Positions 8,124 to 15,631 are shown, counted from the first letter of the stretch. The stretch is DNA of 18,005 nt from an uncultured Collinsella sp. (GCA_900551305.1 URVK01000009.1:1-18005); one strand, 5' to 3'. Notes: generated from the sequence alone by a model not told the origin. Numbers and translations: made by a program.

Positions 8124-8945
8124 ATGCCCTACCTGCTTTCTTGTGACATTCATACCCATACGATGTTCTCTGCGCATGCATATTCGACCATTGAGGAGAA
8201 TGTGTACTGGGCGGCAGAGCGTGGCCTGCAGGTGCTCGGATCCGCCGACCATCTGAGCTCTATGGTTACGGCTTGCCCCAATGACCTGCGCAGTTACCAG
8301 TTCTTTATCAACCAGGATATCTGGCCGCGCATATGGAGCGGCGTGCTGGTGCTGCGTGGTGCCGAGGCCGATATCGTTTCGCTGGACGGAAGCCTGTTTG
8401 GCGAGGACACTCCTGTCACGCTCGATATCGCCGGCGATTCATACAGCCGTCAGCATTCACTGTTCGATTTGGTGACGCGCAATTTGGATTATTTGGTTGC
8501 GAGCGTGCATAATCCGCAGATTGCTGAAGGCGCGACGCTGGCCCAGACGACCGAGATGTATATCAATGCCCTGGAGCACCCCAAGGTGCTCATGCTGGGC
8601 CACGCGGGGCGCTCGGGCGTGCCGTTCGATATCGACGAGGTGCTGCTGGCGGCTAAGGCCAAGCACAAGATCATCGAGATCAACAACCATAGTCTTGAAC
8701 ACGGTGTCGACACTGAGCATTGGGCCGTATGCCGCAAGATCGCCGAGCGCTGCGCCGAGCTGGGCGTGGGTATTGGTGTGTCGACCGATGCCCACATTGG
8801 TATGGCCATTGGCAAGCTCGATCACGCCCGCAAGTTGCTCGACGAGATTCACTTCCCGCTGGATTTGATCGTGACGCGCGACCGCGAGACGCTGTTGCGC
8901 GAGATGGCGGCAGCCGGCGTGTGCGACCTGCGCAAGGGGATGTAG
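8124..8945 (+). CDS. PHP-domain metal-dependent hydrolase (probable phosphatase)
   Basis: A 273-residue stand-alone PHP (polymerase and histidinol phosphatase) domain, most like the YcdX-type phosphatases, with a trinuclear metal centre in a cytoplasmic enzyme. The metal-binding motifs are visible: DIHTHT at residues 8-13, the GSADHL strand near 40, VASVHNP, LGHAGRSG, NNHS and the final STDAHIG Asp-x-His. AAGGAG precedes the ATG. The physiological substrate is not deducible; histidinol phosphatase activity is a less likely alternative because no his genes are nearby. It is transcribed alone and ends at a strong hairpin shared with the convergent methyltransferase gene. Confidence 0.88.
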   Translation: MPYLLSCDIHTHTMFSAHAYSTIEENVYWAAERGLQVLGSADHLSSMVTACPNDLRSYQFFINQDIWPRIWSGVLVLRGAEADIVSLDGSLFGEDTPVTLDIAGDSYSRQHSLFDLVTRNLDYLVASVHNPQIAEGATLAQTTEMYINALEHPKVLMLGHAGRSGVPFDIDEVLLAAKAKHKIIEINNHSLEHGVDTEHWAVCRKIAERCAELGVGIGVSTDAHIGMAIGKLDHARKLLDEIHFPLDLIVTRDRETLLREMAAAGVCDLRKGM

Positions 8946-8967
8946 CGGAGTTTATAAACCAAGTGAA

Positions 8968-8998
8968 GGGGGCGGCCCGGGCGGGCCGCCCCCTTCTT
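8968..8998 (+). terminator. GC-rich terminator after the PHP gene
   Basis: GGGGGCGGCCC and GGGCCGCCCCC form a perfect 11-bp stem with a GGGC loop, followed by TTCTTGT. The T tract is short and on the + side only, so termination of the opposing gene by this hairpin is less certain. Confidence 0.75.
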
Positions 8999-9009
8999 GT
9001 GCCAGAGAA

Positions 9010-10458
9010 TTAGCGGCGTTCGAGGACCGCTACGGTTTCGGTATGGTCGGTGTGGGGGAACATGTCGACGGGCGTGATCTTGAGCAGGCGATAGCCTCCG
9101 TCGAGGAGCCGGTGCAGGTCGCGCTCTTGGGTCACGGGGTTGCAGCTGATATAGGTGATGCGGCGCGGCTTAAGCGCGCAGGCAGCTTCGAGGAACTCGG
9201 GGGTAGAGCCGGCGCGCGGCGGATCGATGGAAAGGACATCGACCCTCTCGTTGTTGTCGGCGGCATCCAGGATGTAATCGGTGGCATCGTCGGCCATAAA
9301 CCAGGCGCTGCGGGTAAGACCGTTGAGCTCGGCATTGCGGCGTGCGTCGGCAATGCCCGCCGGGTTGCGCTCCACGCCGAGCAGTATGATGCCGATCCCC
9401 TTGTTCTGGGCATCTTTAGCTGCGCAAAGACCGATGGTGCCGCTGCCGCAGTAAGCATCCATAAGCACATCGCCCTGGTGCAGATCCATGCCGTCGATAG
9501 CGAGCTGGTAGAGCAGCTCGGTCTGCTGCGGGTTGGTCTGGTAGAACGCGGTAGGGGAGATATCGAATTCGCAACCGAGCAGCTGGTCGCGCATGCACTC
9601 GGCGCCATATACAATGCGGGTTTCCTCGCCGAGGATGGCGTTGCCGGGACGTCCGTTGATGTTTTGGGCGACGGTGACGATGCGCGGATCGAGTGCAGCG
9701 ACGGCCTCAAAGAAATCCTGTGCATGCGGCAGGTCGCGCTGGGCGGTCACGAGGGTGACCATGATCTGGTCGGTGCGCCAGCCGCAGCGAACGACGGCAT
9801 AGCGAAGCAGCCCGAGATGTTTGTCTTCGTTAAAGGCGGGAATGTGCAGGCGCTCGGCCTCACGCGCGATGCCGTTGAGGATCTGTCGGGCGCCCGGTGC
9901 CTCGACAGGGCATTCGGGAACAGCAACGATTCTGTGCGTGCCACGTTCAAAAAAGCCGCATCGAACAGAGCCCTCTTTGCCGGGGGCAAAGGGAGTGGCG
10001 GCCTTATGGCGAAAACCGCGTGGCGCAGGATATTTGCCTGGGTCGCCCAGGGTGACTCCCATACCGCGAATGGGGTCGACAGCAATGCCCTCACGCTCGC
10101 AAAGCGAGGCAAAAAGCTCCTCCATAGCAGTCTGCTTGGCGGCGAGCTGCTTCTTATAAGGACGATTGAGTGCTGTGCACCCACCGCAGGCTTTCATGAT
10201 GGAACAGGGAGACTTGGGGTCCACAGCCTTACGCGCAGGTGAAACCTGATCTTTATGCGAACGCTTGGAGCGAGTCTGAGATGCCTTGTCCCCGCTCCGA
10301 CGAGAGCCGGGACGCTTGGCCTTAGCCTTGCCCTTGGCCGACTTACCCTTCGCGTCCTGAGGCGACTTGGATTTCTTAGAAGATTTTTTCTCTTCCAACC
10401 CCTCAGCCGCCTCGATCAAAGCACGACGAGCCTTACGCTCCGCACGAGATTCTGCCAT
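9010..10458 (-). CDS. TrmA/RlmD-family RNA (uracil-5-)-methyltransferase
   Basis: A SAM-dependent enzyme that makes 5-methyluridine in rRNA or tRNA (RlmD, RlmCD or TrmA type). Of 482 residues, the first ~84 are a Lys/Arg/Ser-rich low-complexity tail. The [4Fe-4S] cysteines follow as C85-x5-C91-x2-C94 (CGGC) with the fourth in PECPVE near 183. The methyltransferase core shows FYQTNPQQTELLY, the SAM loop DAYCGSGTIGL, GVERNP, the DPPRAG motif, and the catalytic ISCNP with Cys near 439. No N-terminal TRAM domain is evident; the basic tail occupies its place. The ATG at 10458 with a GGAG upstream is preferred to an in-frame extension to 10686, which would run through the 35-bp inverted repeat. Confidence 0.9.
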   Translation of the reverse strand: MAESRAERKARRALIEAAEGLEEKKSSKKSKSPQDAKGKSAKGKAKAKRPGSRRSGDKASQTRSKRSHKDQVSPARKAVDPKSPCSIMKACGGCTALNRPYKKQLAAKQTAMEELFASLCEREGIAVDPIRGMGVTLGDPGKYPAPRGFRHKAATPFAPGKEGSVRCGFFERGTHRIVAVPECPVEAPGARQILNGIAREAERLHIPAFNEDKHLGLLRYAVVRCGWRTDQIMVTLVTAQRDLPHAQDFFEAVAALDPRIVTVAQNINGRPGNAILGEETRIVYGAECMRDQLLGCEFDISPTAFYQTNPQQTELLYQLAIDGMDLHQGDVLMDAYCGSGTIGLCAAKDAQNKGIGIILLGVERNPAGIADARRNAELNGLTRSAWFMADDATDYILDAADNNERVDVLSIDPPRAGSTPEFLEAACALKPRRITYISCNPVTQERDLHRLLDGGYRLLKITPVDMFPHTDHTETVAVLERR

Positions 10459-10495
10459 CAATAACTCCACTAATTCATGAATTAAAGCTGCAAGT

Positions 10496-10501
10496 ATTGT
10501 A
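10496..10501 (-). promoter_or_regulatory. Putative -10 element of the RNA methyltransferase gene
   Basis: The minus strand reads TACAAT 37 bp before the start codon. No convincing -35 is seen. Confidence 0.3.
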
Positions 10502-10565
10502 CCGTGCCAAGCCAGCAGACGATATACAAGCGGTTTATTCGTGTCAGTGATAAGCCCAACGACGG

Positions 10566-10704
10566 TTGCCCGCCGCGTGAGGGGTGTGGGGGTTAAGTTT
10601 ATCGCGAGTTCCGCACGAACAGGAGGCCACTTAATGTGGCCTCCGTCGTGAGCAGGACTGTAGAGCAGGAAACTTAACCCCCACACCCCTCACGCGGCGG
10701 GCAA
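10566..10704. repeat. Perfect 35-bp inverted repeat with nested hairpin
   Basis: The arms at 10566-10600 and 10670-10704 are exact reverse complements over 35 bases (left arm begins TTGCCCGCCGCGTGAGG and ends GGTTAAGTTT). The 69-base centre holds another stem, GGAGGCCAC/GTGGCCTCC with a TTAAT loop (about 10621-10644), itself flanked by CACGA/TCGTG. The element fills much of the divergent region between the methyltransferase and the ABC transporter. No coding sequence and no clear target duplication is visible. It could be a small non-autonomous mobile element, a REP-like repeat, or an RNA structure read from either side. Confidence 0.85.
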
Positions 10705-10711
10705 ACTCGCC

Positions 10712-10740
10712 TTGTGCTCTATCACGCTAAAGTGTATGAT
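10712..10740 (+). promoter_or_regulatory. Probable sigma-70 promoter of the ABC transporter operon
   Basis: TTGTGC (10712-10717), a 17-base spacer and TATGAT (10735-10740) form a housekeeping-type promoter, placing transcription start near 10747. It begins directly right of the 35-bp inverted repeat. Confidence 0.5.
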
Positions 10741-10778
10741 TCTGGACGTTACATGACTCACTTTACTTAACTAAAGTG
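10727..10778. promoter_or_regulatory. CTAAAGTG repeats: operator-like sites before the ABC operon
   Basis: CTAAAGTG occurs twice in direct orientation (10727-10734, inside the promoter spacer, and 10771-10778). The second copy also pairs with an inverted CACTTTA at 10759-10765 across a six-base centre, giving a 20-bp palindrome in the predicted 5' leader just before the ribosome-binding site. The layout suits a repressor with one site at the promoter and one downstream; the regulator is unknown. Confidence 0.4.
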
Positions 10779-10796
10779 CCATCAAGGGGGAATACC

Positions 10797-11657
10797 ATGA
10801 ATACCGATATGTCTCGTCGTCAGTTTGTTGGTCTAGCCGGTTCGCTCGCCACGGTGCTTGGCCTTGGTCTTGTTGGCTGCGGCGGTGGTGCCGGTAAGGG
10901 CTCTGCTGCTGGCTCTACCGCGGCCAAGGATGTGAAGGGCGCTGCGGAGTCCAAGAAGCTCGTGGTGGGCTTTGACAAGTCCTACCCTCCGTACGGCTTT
11001 GTGGGCGATGACGGCGAGTACACCGGCTTTGATCTCGATTTGGCCAAGGCTGTTGCCGATAAGCAGGGCTGGGAGGTCAAATACGAGGCCATCGACTGGG
11101 ATGCCAAGGATACGCTGCTCAACTCGGGTGCCATCAACTGCATCTGGAACGGCTTTACCATGGAGGGTCGCGAGGACGACTACACGTTCTCCGAGCCGTA
11201 TATGCTCAACGAGCAGGTGCTGGTGGTCAAGAAGGATGCGGGCATCAAGAGCTGGGACGATCTTGCCGGCAAGACCGTGATTACCCAGACCGATTCCGCT
11301 GCGCAGGATGTGCTCGAGGGTGACCAGAAGGATCTGGCAGCGACGTTTGCCACGCTCGACACCATCGGCGAGTACAACACGGCCTTTATGCAGCTCGAGA
11401 GCGGCGCGGTCGATGCCGTGGCTTGCGACCTTTCGATTGCCCAGTATCAGCTTGCCGCCAAGCCCGATGCCTATACGCAGCTTGATAAGCCGCTGTCCAG
11501 CGAGCACTACGCCGTCGGCTTTAAGAAGGGCGACATCAAGTCGGCCGACGCCGTGACCGAGTCGCTCAAGGCGCTCTATGAGGACGGCACGGTCAAGGAC
11601 CTGTGCGACAAGTATTCAAGCTATGGTCTATCCTTCGACAACTGGGTTTTGAAATAG
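10797..11657 (+). CDS. Amino-acid ABC transporter substrate-binding lipoprotein
   Basis: A family 3 solute-binding protein that captures a polar amino acid outside the membrane and delivers it to the permease. The 286-residue precursor has a twin-arginine-like SRRQF at residues 6-10, a hydrophobic segment, and a lipobox LVGC with the lipidated Cys at 28, so it is probably a Tat- or Sec-exported lipoprotein. A Gly/Ala/Ser linker follows. VVGFDKSYPPYGFVGDDGEYTGFDLDLAKAV is the typical opening of the fold, WNGFTM and FSEPYM the ligand-binding region, and ITQTDSAAQ the second-lobe hinge. AAGGGGGAA precedes the ATG at 10797. Ligand identity is not resolvable; the permease and ATPase genes follow, after a large palindrome. 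Confidence 0.93.
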   Translation: MNTDMSRRQFVGLAGSLATVLGLGLVGCGGGAGKGSAAGSTAAKDVKGAAESKKLVVGFDKSYPPYGFVGDDGEYTGFDLDLAKAVADKQGWEVKYEAIDWDAKDTLLNSGAINCIWNGFTMEGREDDYTFSEPYMLNEQVLVVKKDAGIKSWDDLAGKTVITQTDSAAQDVLEGDQKDLAATFATLDTIGEYNTAFMQLESGAVDAVACDLSIAQYQLAAKPDAYTQLDKPLSSEHYAVGFKKGDIKSADAVTESLKALYEDGTVKDLCDKYSSYGLSFDNWVLK

Positions 11658-11766
11658 CGGCTTTCCCAGGCACCCGATTTTGCCGTTCAAACCGTCGCTT
11701 GCGTACATTTAGTACGCGGCGCTCCTCTTTCACGGCAAACTCGGGCACCTGGAAAACCCGCTTTAG
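11645..11766. repeat. Imperfect nested palindrome between binding-protein and permease genes
   Basis: A left arm starting near 11645 (AGCGGCTTTCCCAGGCACCC, then GATTTTGCCGT) pairs with a right arm near 11726-11764 (ACGGCAAACTCGGGCACCTGG, then AAAACCCGC) with a few mismatches over about 33 bases. The centre holds an inner stem, GCGTAC/GTACGC with an ATTTA loop. The left arm overlaps the end of the binding-protein gene. As in operons where a stable intercistronic hairpin protects the binding-protein mRNA or limits read-through, it could set the excess of binding protein over permease. It could also be a copy of a dispersed genomic repeat. Confidence 0.7.
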
Positions 11767-11807
11767 TATTGGGTTCGCTGTTCTGTTGTCGCGAAAGAGA
11801 GCTTAGG

Positions 11808-12461
11808 TTGTCTATTCAAGTCATGATGCAGATGCTTGGCCAGGGATTCTTGGTCAGTTTGCAGCTGTTTGTGCTGACGCTGCTCGGGTCGATTCCCCTG
11901 GGAATTCCCGTGGCGTTTATGCGCATGAGCAAGGTCGCGCCGCTGCGCTGGATTGCGCGCATCTACATTTCGGTCATGCGCGGTACGCCGCTCATGCTGC
12001 AGATGTTTGCCATCTACTTTGCCCCGTATTACGTGTTCGGCATCTCGCTCACGCCCGATTCCAAATGGACGGCGTGCGTTGTGGCGTTCATCATCAACTA
12101 CGCCGGCTACTTTGCCGAGATCTATCGCTCGGGCTTGCAGTCGATTCCGCGCGGTCAATATGAGGCCGCCGAGGTGCTGGGCTATTCGCGCACGCAGACG
12201 TTTCTGTATATCGTGATGCCGCAGGTCGCCAAGCGTATTCTGCCGGCGATGGGCAACGAGATCATCACGCTGGTCAAGGACACGTCGCTGGCGTTTGCCA
12301 TTGGCGTGGGTGAGATGTTCTCGACCGCCAAGGCGCTGGTTGCCTCGCAGGTGAGCATGGTGCCGTTTGCGATTGCGGCGCTGATCTACTGGGTCTTTAA
12401 CTTTGTGGTCGAGATACTGCTGGGCGCCGCCGAGAAAAAATTGGATTACTACCATGATTAA
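11808..12461 (+). CDS. Amino-acid ABC transporter permease (HisM/GlnP type)
   Basis: The membrane-spanning subunit of a polar amino-acid importer, about 217 residues with four or five hydrophobic segments. The family features are clear: ISVMRGTPLMLQMFAIYF in the first half, and the EAA loop EAAEVLGYSRTQTFLYIVMPQ followed by PAMGNEIITLVKDTSLAFAIGVGEM, which contacts the ATPase. The start is uncertain. I prefer TTG at 11808, six bases after GAAAGAGAG; ATG at 11823 is the alternative, and a TTG at 11769 would start next to the palindrome without a suitable site. It overlaps the ATPase gene by eight bases. Confidence 0.9.
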   Translation: MSIQVMMQMLGQGFLVSLQLFVLTLLGSIPLGIPVAFMRMSKVAPLRWIARIYISVMRGTPLMLQMFAIYFAPYYVFGISLTPDSKWTACVVAFIINYAGYFAEIYRSGLQSIPRGQYEAAEVLGYSRTQTFLYIVMPQVAKRILPAMGNEIITLVKDTSLAFAIGVGEMFSTAKALVASQVSMVPFAIAALIYWVFNFVVEILLGAAEKKLDYYHD

Positions 12462-13218
12462 TTCGGTAATGAATATAGCGAACGCGCGCAAGGCGTTTGG
12501 CGGCAATAAGGTGCTCAAGGATATCTCACTCGAGGTAAAGCGTGGCGAGGTTGTGGCGATTATCGGGCCTTCGGGTGGCGGTAAGTCCACGCTGCTGCGC
12601 TGCGCCACGCTGCTCGAGACACTCGACGGCGGCTCGCTTTCGTTTGGCGACCTTGCCGTCGCGACGGATGCGGGTTCGGGCGCGGTGTACGCAAAGGGCG
12701 ATGTGCCTAAACAGGCGCGCTCGCGGTTTGGTCTGGTGTTTCAGAACTACAATCTGTTCCCGCACTATACGGTGATGAAAAACATCACCGACGCTCCGGT
12801 TCGCGTACTCAAGCGTCCGCGCGAGCAGGCCGAAGCGCGTGCGCGTGAGTTGATCGCGCAGATGGGGCTTACGGGCAACGAGAACAAGGTGCCCTGCGAG
12901 CTTTCGGGCGGTCAGCAACAGCGTGTGAGTATCGCCCGCGCCTTGGCGCTCGACCCGGAGATCTTGTTCTTTGACGAGCCGACTTCGGCGCTCGACCCCG
13001 AGCTGACAGCCGAGGTGCTGCGTGTTATTAAGGACCTCGCTGCGCAGAATATGACGATGGTAATCGTGACGCACGCGATGCAGTTTGCGCGTGATGTTGC
13101 CGACCGAGTCGTCTTTATGGACGGCGGCCGTATTGTCGAGGAGGGTCCTGCCGAGCAGGTTATCGACCATCCGCGCGAGCAGCGTACCCGTGAGTTCTTG
13201 AGCCGTATCGAGGGATAG
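12454..13218 (+). CDS. Amino-acid ABC transporter ATP-binding protein
   Basis: The cytoplasmic ATPase subunit of the importer, 254 residues, similar to GlnQ/HisP. Walker A GPSGGGKST is at residues 38-46, the Q-loop is FQNYNLFPHYTVMKN, the signature is LSGGQQQR, Walker B is ILFFDEPTSALDPE, and the switch His is in VIVTHAM. A 15-20-residue insertion after LSFGDLAVA (ATDAGSGAVYAKGDVPK) is slightly longer than usual. The ATG at 12454 overlaps the permease stop (ATGATTAA), implying translational coupling; ATG 12469 is possible. It is last in the operon, followed by a terminator. Confidence 0.94.
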   Translation: MINSVMNIANARKAFGGNKVLKDISLEVKRGEVVAIIGPSGGGKSTLLRCATLLETLDGGSLSFGDLAVATDAGSGAVYAKGDVPKQARSRFGLVFQNYNLFPHYTVMKNITDAPVRVLKRPREQAEARARELIAQMGLTGNENKVPCELSGGQQQRVSIARALALDPEILFFDEPTSALDPELTAEVLRVIKDLAAQNMTMVIVTHAMQFARDVADRVVFMDGGRIVEEGPAEQVIDHPREQRTREFLSRIEG

Positions 13219-13251
13219 GCTCAGCTATTTAGTCAGCTAATGATTGAGGCG

Positions 13252-13290
13252 AAGCCGCCGCAGGTCTTATGGTCTGCGGCGGCTTTTATT
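13252..13290 (+). terminator. Rho-independent terminator of the ABC operon
   Basis: GCCGCCGCAG and CTGCGGCGGC form a perfect 10-bp stem with a ten-base loop, followed by TTTTATTT. Confidence 0.9.
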
Positions 13291-13360
13291 TGCATCCGTG
13301 GGACTCAATAATCGCCTTGCGCGCTCGCCCCTTCCTCTCGCCGCCTGTATTCATACGTGC

Positions 13361-13450
13361 GCCGAAAGGTATGCATGGACAGCCACCCGTGAGGGTAGGG
13401 TGGTGGCATAGGACATTTGGAGGGTGAGTCGGCTTGGCTGCCGACCATGC
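13361..13450 (+). ncRNA. Possible structured leader of the EF-G-like gene
   Basis: Three complementary pairs suggest a three-way junction in RNA: GCATG (13373-13377) with CATGC (13446-13450) as the closing stem, GCCACC (13382-13387) with GGTGGC (13402-13407), and GTCGGC (13428-13433) with GCCGAC (13440-13445). I cannot match it to a known riboswitch class. The 309-base gap 13219-13527 otherwise holds the operon terminator, no clear promoter, and a short open frame (13371-13427). Confidence 0.3.
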
Positions 13451-13527
13451 TGCTCCCGGGACGGCACCGACCGCGAACTCTCCCCGTTGGCGTCGCGCAT
13501 TGCGCGCGGCCCTGCAAGGAGGTCATC

Positions 13528-15603
13528 ATGGGTGCTCCCAAGACCGGCAATGTAAGGAACGTGGTGCTCGTAGGCCAAGGCGGGGTGGGCAAGACTTCAC
13601 TCGCCGAGGCCATGCTCCACCTTTCCGGCAAGACCGCCCGCCTGGGCGGCCACGACGGCACCAAGCCTACGCTCGACTATGACCCCGAAGAGGTCAAGCG
13701 TGCGTTTTCCATCTCGACGACCATTGCGCCGATCGACTGGAAGGGTGCGCGCATCAACGTGCTCGATGCCCCGTGCTATCCCGACTTTATCGGCGACGCC
13801 TTTGCTGCGATGAGCGTCTGCGAGACGGCATTGTTCGTGGTCGATGCTGAGGCCGGCCCACAGCCTACGACTGTCAAGCTTTGGTATGCGGCCGAGGACC
13901 TGCGTCTGGCGCGCGCGGTGTTTGTGAACCGCCTGTCGCGCTCCGAGGCCAGCTTTAGAACCACCATGGAGCTGTTGCAGGAGCGCTTTGGCACGCGCCT
14001 GGGCGCCGTGACCCTCCCCTGGGGCGAGGGCGAGGACTTTGACGGCATCATCGACCTGGTGCGCATGAAGGCACGCCACTGCAACGGCGCTGAGGCCGTT
14101 GAGTCGGAGATCCCCGAGGAATATCGTGCCCAGGCCGAGGAGGCTCACGACCATCTGTGCGAGCTCGTGGCCGAGGCCGACGACGAGCTGATGATGAAAT
14201 ACCTCGAAGGCGAGGAGACGCTGACGCAGGAAGAGCTTGAGGGCCTGTTGTCCAAGGCGATCGCCGAGCGCATCTTTGTGCCGGTCTTTGCGGGCGATTG
14301 CATTAAGGAGCAGGGCGTCAACTCGCTGATGGACGATATCGCTACGTACTTCCCGGCGCCGACCGATTACGGCGAGATGCCGCTTATCGACGGCGATTCG
14401 CTCAAGATCTCGAGCGACGACGACCGTCCGGTGGCGTTTGTGTTTAAGACGCTGGCCGATCCGCAGCAGGGTCGCATCAGCTTTATCAAGGTGCTGACGG
14501 GTACGCTGGAGCCGGGCCTTGAGCTGGTCAACGCGCGTACCCGCAAGAGCGATCGTCTGGCTCACCTGTATGTGATGTGCGGCCGCGACATGACCGAGGT
14601 TGGTCATGCCTATGCCGGCGACATCATCGTGGCGCCCAAGCTGTCGGCCGAGACGGGCGATACGCTCTCGATTACCGGCAAGGTCGAGGCTGCGGCGTTT
14701 AAGTTCCCCAACTCGCAGTACCGCATCGCCATTGAGGCCGAGAATCGTGGCGACGAGGAGAAGCTCTACACGTTTATCGAGAAGGCCTGCAAGGCCGATC
14801 CGACCATGAGCATCGACCGCGACGAGGAGACCGGTCAGACCATCATCTCCGCGGTGGGCGAGGCACAGGTTTCGGTGCTGCTCAACCGTCTGGAGGACCG
14901 TACCAAGGTCGTCGCTAAGAGCGTGCCGATCCGCATTCCGTATCGCGAGACCATTCGCCGCACGGCGAGTGCCCAAGGTCGCCACAAGAAGCAGACCGGT
15001 GGTGCCGGTCAGTACGGCGACTGCTGGCTGCGCGTGGAGCCGCTTATTGGGCCCGACGGCACGAGTGACGGCTATGAGTTTTTGGACGAGGTCGTGGGTG
15101 GCCGCATTCCGCGCTCGCTCATCCCCGCCGTGGATAAGGGCGTCCAGGAGACCATGAAGGACGGCATTATCGCCGGCTATCCGCTCACGGGCATACGCGT
15201 CGCGGTGTACGACGGCTCGTATCACAGCGTCGACTCCAATGAGATGGCGTTCCGCGCGGCGGCTCGCATCGGTCTGCGCAAGGCGTGTGCCGATGCCGAC
15301 CCGGTGGTGCTGGAGCCCATCGAGGAGATCACCGTGACTATTCCCGAGAGCTACGCCGGCGCCGTGATGGGCGATATCTCGGCCTCGCGCGGTCGCGTGA
15401 CGGGCATGGAGACCGATGAGCGCGGCGACACCGTGGTCATCGCTCAGGCGCCGCTCGCCGAGCTGACGGATTACTCGACGCGCCTGCGCTCCATCACGCG
15501 CGGTACGGGTGACTTTACCATGAAGCCCGCCGGCTACGAGCAGGTGCCCTATGACGTTCAGGCCAAGCTGGTCGAGCGCTATGAGGAGGGTCGCGCCAAG
15601 TAG
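13528..15603 (+). CDS. EF-G-like translational GTPase paralogue (degenerate G motifs)
   Basis: A 691-residue protein with the full EF-G domain order (GTP-binding, II, III, IV, V), closest to the actinobacterial EF-G-like/FusA2 group and not to the main fusA product. The P-loop GQGGVGKTS is at 16-24 in place of AHIDAGKTT. G3 reads DAPCYPDF (80-87) instead of DTPGHVDF, so the catalytic His position is Tyr. G4 reads NRLS (134-137) instead of NKMD, losing the guanine-specifying Asp. Domain IV (RRTASAQGRHKKQTGGAGQYGD) and domain V (LEPIEEITVTIPESYAGAVMGDISASRGRV) are well conserved. AAGGAGG at 13516-13522 sets the ATG. It probably binds the ribosome, but nucleotide specificity and hydrolysis are questionable. 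Monocistronic. Confidence 0.9.
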   Translation: MGAPKTGNVRNVVLVGQGGVGKTSLAEAMLHLSGKTARLGGHDGTKPTLDYDPEEVKRAFSISTTIAPIDWKGARINVLDAPCYPDFIGDAFAAMSVCETALFVVDAEAGPQPTTVKLWYAAEDLRLARAVFVNRLSRSEASFRTTMELLQERFGTRLGAVTLPWGEGEDFDGIIDLVRMKARHCNGAEAVESEIPEEYRAQAEEAHDHLCELVAEADDELMMKYLEGEETLTQEELEGLLSKAIAERIFVPVFAGDCIKEQGVNSLMDDIATYFPAPTDYGEMPLIDGDSLKISSDDDRPVAFVFKTLADPQQGRISFIKVLTGTLEPGLELVNARTRKSDRLAHLYVMCGRDMTEVGHAYAGDIIVAPKLSAETGDTLSITGKVEAAAFKFPNSQYRIAIEAENRGDEEKLYTFIEKACKADPTMSIDRDEETGQTIISAVGEAQVSVLLNRLEDRTKVVAKSVPIRIPYRETIRRTASAQGRHKKQTGGAGQYGDCWLRVEPLIGPDGTSDGYEFLDEVVGGRIPRSLIPAVDKGVQETMKDGIIAGYPLTGIRVAVYDGSYHSVDSNEMAFRAAARIGLRKACADADPVVLEPIEEITVTIPESYAGAVMGDISASRGRVTGMETDERGDTVVIAQAPLAELTDYSTRLRSITRGTGDFTMKPAGYEQVPYDVQAKLVERYEEGRAK

Positions 15604-15631
15604 CGTGCGGGCTTAGCCGCAGCATCGCGCC

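Noticed and set aside
10459..10686. N-terminal extension of the RNA methyltransferase to an upstream ATG
   Set aside because: It would translate the 35-bp inverted repeat and a likely promoter; the ATG at 10458 has its own ribosome-binding site.
13392..13415. Resemblance of AGGGTGGTGGC to the T-box motif
   Set aside because: The conserved ACCGCG part is missing, there is no terminator/antiterminator pair, and the downstream gene is not a T-box target.
13597..15225. A 542-codon open frame antisense to the EF-G-like gene
   Set aside because: No ribosome-binding site or known motif, Leu/Arg/His-rich composition typical of an antisense shadow.
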